NCBI GenBank assembly: GCA_029975295.1
Contig: JARKPK010000006.1
Coordinates: 1 to 64,000 of the forward strand
Direction of reading: 5' to 3'
Length of the DNA: 64,000 nucleotides
Origin: Thermoguttaceae bacterium
GTDB taxonomy: Bacteria > Planctomycetota > Planctomycetia > Pirellulales > Thermoguttaceae
Part shown: one piece after another, positions 17,015-26,038 of the stretch
How positions within the stretch are numbered: position 1 is the stretch's first letter
How the letters are laid out: every line of letters begins with the position of its first letter
Position numbers and translations under genes: made by a program
The notes under the pieces: generated by a model
Told to the model about the DNA's origin: nothing
What the model saw: only the letters and a program-made list of their open reading frames with translations
Databases searched by the model: none

Positions 17015-19648
17015 TTATCGCCGATGCGGCGCAACGGCCGGTGTGGCGCCCGCCCCAAGGCCCACGGCCGGAATGATCGACGCGGCCGTGCCCGGGCCGA
17101 AGTCGAAGATGGTGAAGCCTTCGGCCCCCAACTGCCGCGCCCAGTGGATTTGCCCCACCACGCGATCGGCCGATAGGGCCATCAGCGAAGCGGTCGCCCC
17201 AATGCCCGGGTAAAGCGGCACTTTCACCAGCCTCCGTTGGTTGCGCACTAAGCGGATAAACTGCCGATCGTCGGGCGTGTAGTCCATCGGGCAGAGGAAA
17301 TCGACGTAGCCTTTTTCGGCCCACACGGGCCAATCTTGGCCCACGCTGCGGCGGCAATCGGGATAACTGCCGAAGACCGCGGCCGAAATCTTGATCTGCG
17401 GCTTCATCGCCCGAGCCTCGCGCGAAAGCGATTCGACCAACGTGGTGATCTGCCGGCAGCGCCAATCGTGATACTCGGCCTCGCGCGGGCCGTTGTAGCA
17501 GTCGCCGGGCCAATGGGCCACCGGCTTGCCGCTGTCGCGCTCGAACCGTTGCCGGCAACCGTCGCAGTAGCAGTTTTCGCGGCCCGGGTAACGGATGTAA
17601 TCGAAATGCAGCCCAGCCACGGGGTAGCGGCGGGCGACTTCGAGCATCGACTCGCGCTCGAGGCGCTGGTTCTCGGGATGCGACGGGCAAAGCCACGGTT
17701 GCTCGCGCCCCTGGACGGTGCGTTGCAGTCGTCCTTCACGCCGGAGCGAGGCGACGAACTCCGTCGGCGCGTTGCCCAAGTTGTAATTCACTTTCCATAC
17801 GTGGACCTCGATGCCGTGCTTTTCGGCCGCGCGGCAGCATTGCTCGATCTGGTCGCCGTAGCGGCGGAAGGTTTCGCTGCGCGGCAACAGGTCGCTGGGG
17901 TAATGGGCCAGCCCGCCCCAAAGCATGTTGGGCAACACCATGTTGAAGCCGTTCTCTGCGAGCAATCGGGCCGAGCGCTGCCAATCGCCGGGAAATGCGC
18001 CCGTGCCCGAGTGGTTCCACACGGCTCGCCCCTCGACGGCCGGCGACGGAGCGGCACGAAGATACGCATCGACCACTTGGCGGCGGTATTCCTCGGCTGC
18101 GTCCAGCGCGCGGAGGTGATCGCCGCCGACAAGCAAGCGATCGACTTCCGCCCGTTGGGCCAGCAGCCGATCGACCTGGCCCGACTCCAACCGCGGCGAT
18201 CCGCGCAAATAGCTTTCGAGCGACGGCAGACTGCGGCAGTGGCCAATGTCGCTCAGCCGTGCGGCCGCCCCGGCCGCTAAGTCGGCCCACAGCGGTGGAT
18301 GAAGTTGGGCCAACACCGCGCCGAGCATCCGACGCTTCTTCTCCACGTCGTCGCCCAGCACGACGTGCGTGAAGAACGCCCCCCGCGGGCTGAGCAGCCA
18401 CGCGGCGTGATCGGTGGCCCGGCCTTCAGCGTCGAGCCAACGGGCGACGATGCGGGCGTCGTCGGCTGCGGGCCGAGCGTCGGTGATGTTCCACGAACGT
18501 TGGCCAATGCGCCCCAATGCCGCCAAGGCCGCAGCCCCTTTATCGAACTCGATCCACGAGAATCGCCCCGGCGGTTCGTCGCGCACATAGCGCAACTGTC
18601 CGAAACCCAACGCGGCGGCCAAACGCGGCGGCAACTGATAGCAGGCGACCACCTTGCCCCCGCCGGCCGCATAGCGCACCAAAGCGTCCTCGGCGGCGCC
18701 GCGTAGCCCGGGCCGATAAGCAAGGACGACAACGGCTGGTCGAATCGCCGCCGGCGCGCCGGTGTTGGCCGCGGATTCGTTGTTTGAAGCCCCGGCCGCG
18801 GCCGGCTGCCCAGGCGCACCGGGTGGGGCGGCTCCTGCGGCGGCAAGCCGGTCGGCCAACTGCCCGTCGCGGAGCATCTCGCAGCGGATGCCCAACTGGT
18901 TCAATGCCTCCGACCACAAGCGGGCCTGATCGATCGCCGTGCGGTTTTCGCCGTTGTTCTCACCTTCGCGGTCGGGCAGCAAGATCGCCACCGGGTAGGA
19001 GGCCGCCCGAAGCTCGACCAGATGAACCACGGCGTTCTTCGCGGGCCCGCTGCCTCGCCAGGCGGCAATGCGGATGCCACCGATCTTACGCCACGACGCC
19101 GGCCGCTGCTCCGTGCCGAACTCCGCACGCGGAAACCGCAGCGTAACGATCCGCTGGCCTGCGGGCTCCTTCGGGCTTGCGGCCTTTGTTCCCGCCGTTG
19201 CGCCCCCGGCCGCGTTGGCGTTGGGGCTTCCGGCGGCCTCGATCGCGACCAACTCGTCGTCGTCTTCGCGCATGGCGGCCCCGCAGGCGTACCAGCCCTC
19301 ACCGCTGCGGAAGTACAGGGTCCACGACTGCACGGCCCCGGGCGGATCGACCGCCACGTCCAACTCGAACTCGCTCGCCCAAGATAGGTCGAGATTCACC
19401 CGGCGATCGACAACGCCGCGCTTCAGCTCCGGCCTGTCGGCAAAGGCAATGGGCAGCCTCAATGCCGATCGACTCCGTCCGGCAAACTCGATGCGGGCAG
19501 TTTCCACCGCGCCGGTGCCTTCGGAGGCCTGCCACGCGGCTCGGGCGGCGGTTGCGTCGGGGTAGTCGAACCGATCGATCGCGGCGCCCGAACCCTCGGC
19601 CGTGGCAAGCACCATTACAACGGACAAGCACGATGAGAGAAATGCCAT
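17015..19648 (-). CDS. Exported glycoside-hydrolase-like 10 (GHL10/DUF187) protein
   Basis: An 877-residue exported protein. The start at 19648 (MAFLSSCLSVVMVLATAEG) gives an immediate signal peptide and has AGGA upstream; an open frame reaches 19930 but looks untranslated. The N-terminal third is a beta-sandwich, sugar-binding-like module (RFDYPDATAARAAW, LYFRSGEGWYACGA). The middle contains a flavodoxin or glutamine-amidotransferase-like beta-alpha region (VVVLAYRPGLRGAAEDALVRYAA). The C-terminal half (about residues 540-860) is a GHL10 barrel: WNHSGTGAFPGDW, HFDYIRYPGRE, CPMDYTP and IFDFGPGT are typical. A CYCDGCRQRF knuckle sits next to the active-site loop. The family is related to TIM-barrel glycosidases; members act on cell-envelope or plant glycans, but the substrate here is unknown. 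It lies between the GH123-like and PQQ-propeller genes. Confidence 0.8.
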   Translation of the reverse strand: MAFLSSCLSVVMVLATAEGSGAAIDRFDYPDATAARAAWQASEGTGAVETARIEFAGRSRSALRLPIAFADRPELKRGVVDRRVNLDLSWASEFELDVAVDPPGAVQSWTLYFRSGEGWYACGAAMREDDDELVAIEAAGSPNANAAGGATAGTKAASPKEPAGQRIVTLRFPRAEFGTEQRPASWRKIGGIRIAAWRGSGPAKNAVVHLVELRAASYPVAILLPDREGENNGENRTAIDQARLWSEALNQLGIRCEMLRDGQLADRLAAAGAAPPGAPGQPAAAGASNNESAANTGAPAAIRPAVVVLAYRPGLRGAAEDALVRYAAGGGKVVACYQLPPRLAAALGFGQLRYVRDEPPGRFSWIEFDKGAAALAALGRIGQRSWNITDARPAADDARIVARWLDAEGRATDHAAWLLSPRGAFFTHVVLGDDVEKKRRMLGAVLAQLHPPLWADLAAGAAARLSDIGHCRSLPSLESYLRGSPRLESGQVDRLLAQRAEVDRLLVGGDHLRALDAAEEYRRQVVDAYLRAAPSPAVEGRAVWNHSGTGAFPGDWQRSARLLAENGFNMVLPNMLWGGLAHYPSDLLPRSETFRRYGDQIEQCCRAAEKHGIEVHVWKVNYNLGNAPTEFVASLRREGRLQRTVQGREQPWLCPSHPENQRLERESMLEVARRYPVAGLHFDYIRYPGRENCYCDGCRQRFERDSGKPVAHWPGDCYNGPREAEYHDWRCRQITTLVESLSREARAMKPQIKISAAVFGSYPDCRRSVGQDWPVWAEKGYVDFLCPMDYTPDDRQFIRLVRNQRRLVKVPLYPGIGATASLMALSADRVVGQIHWARQLGAEGFTIFDFGPGTAASIIPAVGLGAGATPAVAPHRR

Positions 19649-19930
19649 CGTCGTGTTCCTTATCTTCGAGACATGCCCGGCCGCTTCACGCCGCCATTGT
19701 CGCTGCCCAAACCCGGAGTGTGCAACGCACGGGGGCAGGGCCGATGGTTCGATGCGCTGCAAACGAACCGCTGTTGCGATCCGTCGCGGTTGGGCGCTGC
19801 TGCTGCAACGCCGGCAGTACGAAGTGCTTTTCAACGCCCGGCCGGACGACGCAGGCGCAGCAATCCGGCTCGAACCCCCGGGGCCGAAGTCGCGATGTTG
19901 CTTTGGGTGATTCGATTGGTTGTTGCGCAC

Positions 19931-21304
19931 CTACCGCCCGATGCAGTAGAGCGCGTTCTTTCCGCGGAGGTAGATGCAGCCGTGGGCGACGGCCGGCGAG
20001 GCAACGAACTCGTCGTCAAGCTGGTTCTCGGTCAGTTTGTCGAATCGCCGCGAGGCGGAAACCACCGTGGTCAGCCCTTTCATGTTGACGAAGTACAGCC
20101 GGCCGGCGGCGGCGATCGGCGACGCGCGATATTCGCCCCGCAGCCGCTCTTTCCAAAGCAGTCGGCCTTCCACCGGATCGAAGCAGCGGAGCACCCCGTC
20201 GTTGGAGATCATGAACAACTGCTCGCCGACGACGATCGGCGAAGGGCTGTCGGAGGTGCCCTGGTCGAACTTCCACACGATGTCGTCGCGGGTTCGCGGG
20301 CCATCGCCGCTGGGACGCACGGCCAACAGCGCCTGCCGCATCCCTTGGATGGCGAAGATCATATCGCCGTACAAAACGGGCGAGGGAATCACCCGATTGC
20401 CCGACAGGCCGGTCAGCTCCCACAGCTTTCGGCCGGTTTGCGGGTCGTAGGCGTCGAGGATTTGTCCGCCCCAAACGATCATTTCGGTTCGTTTGTTGTT
20501 CACGCGGAGGATCGGCGTGGTGTAGCTGTCGCAGCTTTCGGCTGTGGCCGCGGTGGGGCGAAGCACTTTCCAGGCCGGCGCGCCGCTGCGTTTATGATAG
20601 GCCGCGATGTAGCTGGGCGACGGATCGCCCGGCAGGTCGGCCAGCGAATCTTGCATGCACACGTTGATCACCAAGTCGCCGTAAAGGATCGGGCTGTTGC
20701 CGTGTCCCCACCAGATGGTGTACTTGCCGTGCTCCTCTTGCAGATTGCGTTGCCAGAGTTTGTTGCCGTCGAAGTCGTAGGCGGCCAGCAGTCCGTTGCC
20801 CCAGTGGCACACGACCAACTGCCCATCAGTTACCGGCGAGGGTGTGGCCAGGTTGTGCGTGTTGTGGAACTTCTGCGCGCGGCGCTCTTCGCCCGCCTTG
20901 CGGAGCTGAGCCGCCCGCGGGGTTTGTTCTCGGCCCACCTCGCGGGTCCATACGATGTCGCCTTTCTTCGCGTCGATCCGCAGCAGAAGCAGCCGTTCAT
21001 CGTCGGCCTGGGTGGTGACGAACACGGCGTCGTCCCAAATGGCCGGCGTGCTTGCGCCCCAGGGGGGCAACGGACACTTCCATTTGATGCCGGAATCTTC
21101 AGCCCAACTGATCGGCAGATCGGCGGCCGAGCTGACGCCGTCGCCCCGCGGGCCGCGCCATTGCGGCCAGGCCTCGGCGGCCTCGGCCCGCGAACCACCA
21201 GCGGCAGTGAAGCCCGCAGCCGCGCCGGCCGCGATGATGCTTGTGATGATGCTCCACAGAAAGAACGTCGGCGCCAACTTCGGAGGTGTGCAACGGTTTT
21301 TCAT
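19931..21304 (-). CDS. Exported PQQ-type beta-propeller repeat protein
   Basis: A 457-residue exported protein with a signal segment (FFLWSIITSIIAAGAAAGF) and then WPQWRGPRGDGVS, the signature start of a large planctomycete family of secreted PQQ-like propellers. Repeats with the Trp-docking pattern (for example YDFDGNKLWQRNL, YDPQTGRKLWELTG, FDPVEGRLLWKERL) cover the chain, giving about seven or eight blades. The enzyme-type PQQ and calcium residues of quinoprotein alcohol dehydrogenases are not evident, so a scaffold or binding role is as likely as oxidation. The start at 21304 (MKNRC) is the nearest ATG to the signal. It is the upstream member of a run of three exported genes on the minus strand; gaps of 282 and 81 bases separate them. 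Confidence 0.85.
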   Translation of the reverse strand: MKNRCTPPKLAPTFFLWSIITSIIAAGAAAGFTAAGGSRAEAAEAWPQWRGPRGDGVSSAADLPISWAEDSGIKWKCPLPPWGASTPAIWDDAVFVTTQADDERLLLLRIDAKKGDIVWTREVGREQTPRAAQLRKAGEERRAQKFHNTHNLATPSPVTDGQLVVCHWGNGLLAAYDFDGNKLWQRNLQEEHGKYTIWWGHGNSPILYGDLVINVCMQDSLADLPGDPSPSYIAAYHKRSGAPAWKVLRPTAATAESCDSYTTPILRVNNKRTEMIVWGGQILDAYDPQTGRKLWELTGLSGNRVIPSPVLYGDMIFAIQGMRQALLAVRPSGDGPRTRDDIVWKFDQGTSDSPSPIVVGEQLFMISNDGVLRCFDPVEGRLLWKERLRGEYRASPIAAAGRLYFVNMKGLTTVVSASRRFDKLTENQLDDEFVASPAVAHGCIYLRGKNALYCIGR

Positions 21305-21575
21305 GGCTTCGAGGAATGACAGGAAGGAATGGGGAAGCGAAACGACGCAGCCGCCCGGCGACTGCTTACCGGTTGCCGGCAACGGATTACACGGCCGCGA
21401 TCTGCGAACACAAGTCCGGCGGTGGACGAAGCGCCTCGGCGGTCGGCCGTGGCCGAACGGCTGCATTGCCGTCCGCGAACGACTCCATTGCGGGTTTCGT
21501 GCCTTTCGCGGCAGGGGGCGGCGTTCGACTCAGTCTTCCGGCGCGCGGCCAACCGGATTCTGCTGCGCCGGACTC

Positions 21576-21866
21576 TTACTGTAATAGATGACCGCGGCTG
21601 AGGGAACCGTTTTTCCACTTTCGCGGTCGAGAACCCCTTCGCGGCCCTGTTGCGTCGATTCGCGGTCGAGAACGCCTTCGCAGCCCTTGGTGTGCTTTTG
21701 CGTGCATCAGCGGGCGGAACCCACGGTGCATCTCGTCGCGTTCACTTGCAGCCGCGATGCCACGCTTGAACGAACGCAGGGCTGACAACCTGCGCGCTTC
21801 CTCGCGTTCACTTCCGGCCGCGATCCCTTCGCGCCGCCTCGCGGAACAGTCCCTTATGGGACTCAT
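21576..21866 (-). CDS. Possible small Arg-rich repeat protein (doubtful)
   Basis: An open frame of 96 residues whose ATG overlaps the stop codon of the upstream acyltransferase gene in an ATGA arrangement, a common sign of translational coupling. The product would be very basic and internally repetitive: EGIAAGSEREE recurs as RGIAAASERDE, and RRRSRPR recurs as RRGSRPR. No known family, signal peptide or membrane segment is seen. The peptide repeats reflect degenerate direct repeats in the DNA, so this may equally be an untranslated repeat tract that happens to be open in a GC-rich genome. Confidence 0.25.
   Translation of the reverse strand: MSPIRDCSARRREGIAAGSEREEARRLSALRSFKRGIAAASERDEMHRGFRPLMHAKAHQGLRRRSRPRIDATGPRRGSRPRKWKNGSLSRGHLLQ
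21621..21825. repeat. Degenerate short direct repeats
   Basis: Two pairs of near-identical sequences lie in the gap before the PQQ-propeller gene. TCGCGGTCGAGAAC begins at 21621 and again at 21660 (about 28 bases nearly identical, 39-base period). TCGCGTTCACTT begins at 21736 and again at 21802, each followed by a variant of GCCGCGAT (66-base spacing). Neither pair has the regularity of a CRISPR array. Confidence 0.6.
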
Positions 21867-23092
21867 TCGCGGTTCTTCAAAGCGGTCAGCCAACGGGCCG
21901 AGCGGATCAACGGCCGCAGCGTTCGGATGAGCATCACCATCAGTCGGCCCAGCGGTCCGACGCCCACGGCCAGCCGCCCCACTGCGTAGCTTTCGGGCCG
22001 CCATGCGCGATGCGCAGAAGTGAGCGCGCCCTGGAAGTCGATCGCGGCGATTCGTTCGCGGTCGTTTGCAACATCGGCCATTCGCTCGGCGAACAGTTGT
22101 TCCAGCAGCAGTCCGCGGAGCACTTGGCCGGGCGAGTAGTCGGCCCATTGCGGCTCGTAGCCGATCTTGCACGAATGGAATACGCCCTTGCCGTGCAGCC
22201 CGAAGATGAACGCCGCCGGCTGGTCGCCCACTTCGAGGAAGGCGATTTCCACGCGCCCTTCGACCGCCAGCGGCTTTGCCTGGGCGAGAAAGTAGCCGAA
22301 CATCCCCGGCGACGAAAGCACGCTGGTGCCGCCGCGGCCTTTCCAACTGCGGTGTTCGATGGTGAACGCCTCGCGCAGGGCCGCTTCGAGTTGCTCGGGC
22401 GTTCGCGGACGCACGCGCCGCAGCCGCAATGGGCCGAGGGATTCCAACCGCCGCCGTTGCCGCATCCACCGCTGACGATGCCGCCGCGACCAGCTCGAAC
22501 GGTAGGCCGCCCAATCATCGCCGATGGCCAGCTTGCCCACCTCGGCCCAGGGACGGGCGTCGTGCGCCGCACCGAAGCGACGCAGGGCGGCCGTTAGGGC
22601 CTGCCAATGCGGCTGACCGAGCGGGGCCTCGTTGAGCCACAAAAGCGGCCAGGGAACCCGGCGGCAAATCACGGCCGCAAGCAGATCGAGGGCGGCTGTC
22701 GTTTCCAAAGCATCGACCGGCGCGGCCGCCAGCAGGTCGCCGCAGGTGAGCCAGGGATTGGTCGGCAGCGCGCCGACGCGAACCAGCCCGGCGAGCCGCC
22801 GCTCGACCAACGGCAGGGCCGCCAAGAATCGTTCGCCTTGGGCCACGGCAAGAAACCGCACCGGGGCCTGCGGGGCGAACTGCCGGCACCATTGGGCGAT
22901 CGCCGCCGCTCGGGCCGTCGGAATCGTCGTCGTGCTTTCCCACCACAGGCGGTCCCATCGGGCGGCCTCGGCCAGCAGCTCGGCCGCACTCTCTAAGCAC
23001 ACCGGCCGCAGCCCGACGAGCCGAATATCGACCGATCGGCTCGGCCCGGGATCTATATCCCTCGGCGGCAACTGCAACGATGGCCCGCTCAC
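21863..23092 (-). CDS. GNAT-fold acyltransferase, CelD/FemAB-like
   Basis: A 409-residue cytoplasmic protein with no signal peptide. The C-terminal two thirds match the Acetyltransf_6 (CelD, BioF2-like) pattern: a basic helix (SRRHRQRWMRQRRRL), FTIEHRSWKGRGGTSVL, then VEIAFLEVGDQPAAFIFGL, YEPQWADYSPGQVLRGLLLEQLF, and a closing IDFQGA motif. Members are found in cellulose and exopolysaccharide clusters and in peptidoglycan-peptide bridge synthesis, where they transfer acyl or aminoacyl groups. The next gene upstream on the same strand, only 18 bases away, is a lipid-linked polysaccharide flippase, which supports a role in decorating an exported glycan. The donor and acceptor are unknown. Confidence 0.82.
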   Translation of the reverse strand: MSGPSLQLPPRDIDPGPSRSVDIRLVGLRPVCLESAAELLAEAARWDRLWWESTTTIPTARAAAIAQWCRQFAPQAPVRFLAVAQGERFLAALPLVERRLAGLVRVGALPTNPWLTCGDLLAAAPVDALETTAALDLLAAVICRRVPWPLLWLNEAPLGQPHWQALTAALRRFGAAHDARPWAEVGKLAIGDDWAAYRSSWSRRHRQRWMRQRRRLESLGPLRLRRVRPRTPEQLEAALREAFTIEHRSWKGRGGTSVLSSPGMFGYFLAQAKPLAVEGRVEIAFLEVGDQPAAFIFGLHGKGVFHSCKIGYEPQWADYSPGQVLRGLLLEQLFAERMADVANDRERIAAIDFQGALTSAHRAWRPESYAVGRLAVGVGPLGRLMVMLIRTLRPLIRSARWLTALKNRE

Positions 23093-23110
23093 GGCTTGGA
23101 TTCCTCGATG

Positions 23111-24853
23111 CTATCGGCCCGAAGTAGGCTCGTCCGTCGTTGTCGCTTCGCTTGCCGGGCTGTGCCGTTGCAGACGTTGCTTGATCATCTCACGTTCTTC
23201 GTCTGAGAGCAGTCCGCATCCGGCCGCGGCGCAGGCGGCCAGGCCGACCAGCAGCCCTAGCGTCGGCAGCGCGCCTAGCGGCAGCATCAGCGGCGCGAGC
23301 GAGGCCAGTGCCAGCCCGCGGTCGCAGCAAAAGCCCAGCCGGCAGTTCATCGCCAAGATGATCAGCAACGTAACGCCGTTGGCTACCGTCGTGCCCCACA
23401 CCGCCCCGTGCAGCCCCCATCGGGGCAGCAACACGATGTTCAGCCCGACGTTGATCGCCAGCCCGACGGCCAGGGCCGCGCACACCCAACTGGTCCGCTC
23501 GGCGCACCACAGGTATTGTTGGGCGAGCATGACGATGCCGAACCACACGCACATCGTCAGCGTCCACGGGAGCACAGCCAGCCCGTCGGCGAACTTCTGC
23601 CCCCACGCGCCGGTGAACAGCGTTGGGCCGAACAGCAGCAGCCCGGCCGAGGCCGCCGTCAGCCCCCACGACGACACCTTCAGCGCCAGCGAAAGCCTTG
23701 CGGCCGCTTGGCGCGGCCGGCCCGCTTCCCAATCGTGGCTCAAATGCGGCAAGATGATCGCCGAGAGCAGCCCGGCCACCGAAACCAACAGCAGCGGCAG
23801 CACCCGCGAACTATGGTATTGCCCGAGCACCGCCAGCGAATCGCCGGGCGCGAAATGCACGATCAACGCCCGATCGGCCAACCCGAACAGGTTCGTCAGC
23901 AAATTGACCACCATGATGCCCGCGGCCAACGGGGCCATCTTTCGCGCCACCGCGCCGCGGGCGAGCGGTGCCGCCGGTTCGTCGAGCCTGCGCCATGTTT
24001 GCGACAGCCATCGCCCGGCCGGCAGCAAACACACCAGGCACGCGCCGCTCCATGCGAGCACCACGGCATGGGCGGTCGAGGCCCCGGCCGCCAGCAGCCC
24101 GATTCCCAGCAGGGCGAACATGCCGCTGTTGAGGAAATCGAGCATCGCCACGCGCCGCGCTTGCCTCAGCGCGGTCAGCAGGCTGGTGAGGTAGTTGTAG
24201 GTGATCGTGGTGGCCAGGGCCGCGGCCGCCGTCATCATCAATCGGCCGTAGGAGAGATCGCCGAAGACCAGTTTGGCCAGCGGTTGCCGAAGCACGACGA
24301 TCATCGCCAGAAACACGGCGGCCGAGCCGACGCAGAAGGCCGCCGTCCGCCGAATGAACGGCCGAAGCGCCCCGCGCTGCGCAAAATGCTCGGCATACCG
24401 CCCGAACGCCCCGGGCAACGAGAGCACCGCCAACGGGGCCATCAACGTGATGAACCCCCAGGCCATGTCCCACAGCCCTAGTTGATCGGGATCGAGCCAG
24501 CGGCAAAAGAGGATCGCGCGCACCATGCCGATCGCCCGTTGCGCCACCGCCATCACCAACATCGCCGTAACGCCGGCCAACAGGCTTTCGGCATAGGGCA
24601 TTTCGAATGTGGCGGGGTCAACCGGCGGTATAAGGCCTTCGCCGGCCGCAGGGGCGTCGGTTTCGTTCCGGTCGTGCGCCGCCGATGAACGATCGCCGCT
24701 TGCGGGCGGGCAATCGTCGCCCCATCCAAGCGGCTGAGTCGTCGATGCGCTGGCGGCAACGAGTTGGGCTTCAGGTGCGTTCATCCCATCGAGGGCGCAG
24801 GGAGCGTCATCGGTCGATGCGAACGAACCCGGCGCGGGCGGAACGATCGCCAT
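23111..24853 (-). CDS. Wzx/MviN-type polysaccharide flippase
   Basis: A 580-residue inner-membrane protein of the MATE/MVF flippase superfamily with 12 to 14 hydrophobic helices from about residue 90 onward (for example LAGVTAMLVMAVAQRAIGMVR, WGFITLMAPLAVLSLPGAFG and the late LASLAPLMLPLGALPTLGLLVGL). It would move lipid-linked oligosaccharides across the cytoplasmic membrane. The N-terminal 80 to 90 residues are Pro/Ala/Asp-rich and disordered, which is unusual. Start choice is uncertain: ATG at 24853 or 24781, and the frame stays open to a GTG at 25042. None has a convincing Shine-Dalgarno sequence. It probably forms a two-gene unit with the CelD-like acyltransferase downstream, and together they point to exopolysaccharide or surface-glycan export. 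Confidence 0.85.
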   Translation of the reverse strand: MAIVPPAPGSFASTDDAPCALDGMNAPEAQLVAASASTTQPLGWGDDCPPASGDRSSAAHDRNETDAPAAGEGLIPPVDPATFEMPYAESLLAGVTAMLVMAVAQRAIGMVRAILFCRWLDPDQLGLWDMAWGFITLMAPLAVLSLPGAFGRYAEHFAQRGALRPFIRRTAAFCVGSAAVFLAMIVVLRQPLAKLVFGDLSYGRLMMTAAAALATTITYNYLTSLLTALRQARRVAMLDFLNSGMFALLGIGLLAAGASTAHAVVLAWSGACLVCLLPAGRWLSQTWRRLDEPAAPLARGAVARKMAPLAAGIMVVNLLTNLFGLADRALIVHFAPGDSLAVLGQYHSSRVLPLLLVSVAGLLSAIILPHLSHDWEAGRPRQAAARLSLALKVSSWGLTAASAGLLLFGPTLFTGAWGQKFADGLAVLPWTLTMCVWFGIVMLAQQYLWCAERTSWVCAALAVGLAINVGLNIVLLPRWGLHGAVWGTTVANGVTLLIILAMNCRLGFCCDRGLALASLAPLMLPLGALPTLGLLVGLAACAAAGCGLLSDEEREMIKQRLQRHSPASEATTTDEPTSGR

Positions 24854-25410
24854 GCCCGGCAGCGGCACATCGGCGGCAGAGGGATCGAAGCAGGCGGGTT
24901 TCACGTCGAGGACGATTCTATGATGGCAGGCGGGCGGTAACTTGTCGGATGTGATCGCGCCGTTGCCCTTTCGATCCGAGGAACGACCGAAATAACGAAC
25001 GGCCAGGGCGGCGGCGCGATCGGGCAACCTTGGGCGGCTCACCCCGGCGCGATCGGCCGCTGGCGAGTTCCGCTGGTCGGCCCTGCATCCCAGGCCGCGA
25101 GACAGACCTGAAACCGCGATGCCGCAACCCTCTTTGTAATGCTAGCTTGTGGGGACGGGGCCGCGACCGCCGGCCGGTCGGCGAGGCGGCTTTTCCGACC
25201 CGGCCTAAAGACGGCCGCAATCCGACGCCCGACGACCGATCGGATAACCGATACAACCGCTTCGGGCCGACCGATCGGTGCGATGCATTTGCCCGCCGGC
25301 GGCAAGTGCCCAATGGCCGATCGGTGCGTTGGCCGCGGACAGAACTCGGCCGGAGCTGGTTCTGAACTCAATGCCTCTCCGCTGTTGTTACCCTAAGCCG
25401 TGTGTCGAGA
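24854..25410. other. Gap between flippase and HicBA pair
   Basis: Part of this stretch continues the open N-terminal frame of the flippase (to 25042). From 25043 to about 25380 I see no convincing gene, RNA or repeat. A possible promoter for the toxin-antitoxin pair lies at its end. Confidence 0.5.
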
Positions 25411-25416
25411 TACAAT
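25388..25416 (+). promoter_or_regulatory. Weak promoter candidate for hicB-hicA
   Basis: TACAAT (25411-25416) is preceded by TTACCC (25388-25393) with a 17-base spacer. The -35 match is poor (three of six). It lies about 118 bases before hicB. Confidence 0.3.
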
Positions 25417-25533
25417 ACGAAGAGACTCAGTGGCCTGGCAGAAGAAGCGATCGGCATCATCGGGTCGGTATATCTCCCATCTCCCTTGGCGATCGGCGCA
25501 GAGCGGCATGCGGCTTTGTCGGAGCGGAAAAAG

Positions 25534-25755
25534 ATGAGCAGGCGTTTGACGGCAGTGATTCATCGTGAGGGCGACGGATTCGTCGCCCTTTGTCCCGAAC
25601 TGGACATCGCCAGCCAAGGCGACTCGGTCGAATCGGCTCGGGATAATCTCCGCGAAGCGCTCGAGTTGTTCTTCGAGTGCGCTTCATCCGCCGAGGTCCA
25701 AGAGCGATTGGGGCAGGATGTGTTCGTCACACAAGTCGAGGTGGCGGGTGGGTAG
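25534..25755 (+). CDS. hicB: HicB-like antitoxin (short form)
   Basis: A 73-residue protein with the HicB partial RNase H-like fold: RRLTAVIHREGDGFVALCPELDIASQGDS followed by a helix, SARDNLREALELFFE. HicB proteins bind and neutralise HicA. There is no C-terminal helix-turn-helix or ribbon-helix-helix domain, so this form may not repress its own promoter in the usual way. The ATG at 25534 has GGAG about ten bases upstream; the frame is open upstream to 25402 but the family match begins at 25534. It overlaps the downstream hicA gene by 8 bases, so the two are translationally coupled. The order is antitoxin first; the classic E. coli order is toxin first. Confidence 0.85.
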   Translation: MSRRLTAVIHREGDGFVALCPELDIASQGDSVESARDNLREALELFFECASSAEVQERLGQDVFVTQVEVAGG

Positions 25756-25972
25756 CCTTCGAGTGCTCTCCGGACGAGAAGTCTGCTCGATTCTCGAACG
25801 TTACGGCTTCAAATGCGTCCGACAACGCGGCAGCCACATCGTTATGCAATGCGACACGGGCGAGCGGACGATCACTGTTCCGGTGCCGGATCATAAAGAA
25901 TTGCGATTGGACACACTGCGATCGATTATTCGTCAGTCCGGTGTGCCGCGAAGCGAATTCGAGTCGCCTTGA
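25748..25972 (+). CDS. hicA: HicA-like mRNA interferase toxin
   Basis: A 74-residue protein of the YcfA/HicA family with a double-stranded-RNA-binding-like fold. Diagnostic features are LRVLSGREVCSILERYGF at the N-terminus, RQRGSHIVM with the catalytic His, the TITVPVPDHKELR strand and the closing TLRSIIRQSGVPRSEFE helix. HicA cleaves mRNA in a ribosome-independent manner when free of HicB. The start is a GTG inside the last codons of hicB (8-base overlap); MGSLRVLSGREV is the usual family start, which supports this choice. The catalytic histidine is intact, so the toxin should be active. The pair stands alone between a flippase gene and mutY with no mobile-element remnants visible. Confidence 0.88.
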   Translation: MGSLRVLSGREVCSILERYGFKCVRQRGSHIVMQCDTGERTITVPVPDHKELRLDTLRSIIRQSGVPRSEFESP

Positions 25973-26038
25973 TCGGCTCTGGATTTGCGAGTGCGTCGCT
26001 CGTTGCCGGCCTTTGGAAATGGGCGCTCTCTCATTGGA

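Noticed and set aside
21621-21825. CRISPR array
   Set aside because: Only two copies of each repeat, of different spacing, with diverged sequence and no cas genes in the window.
25402-25533. N-terminal extension of hicB
   Set aside because: The family match and a ribosome site start at 25534; the extension shows no similarity to HicB.
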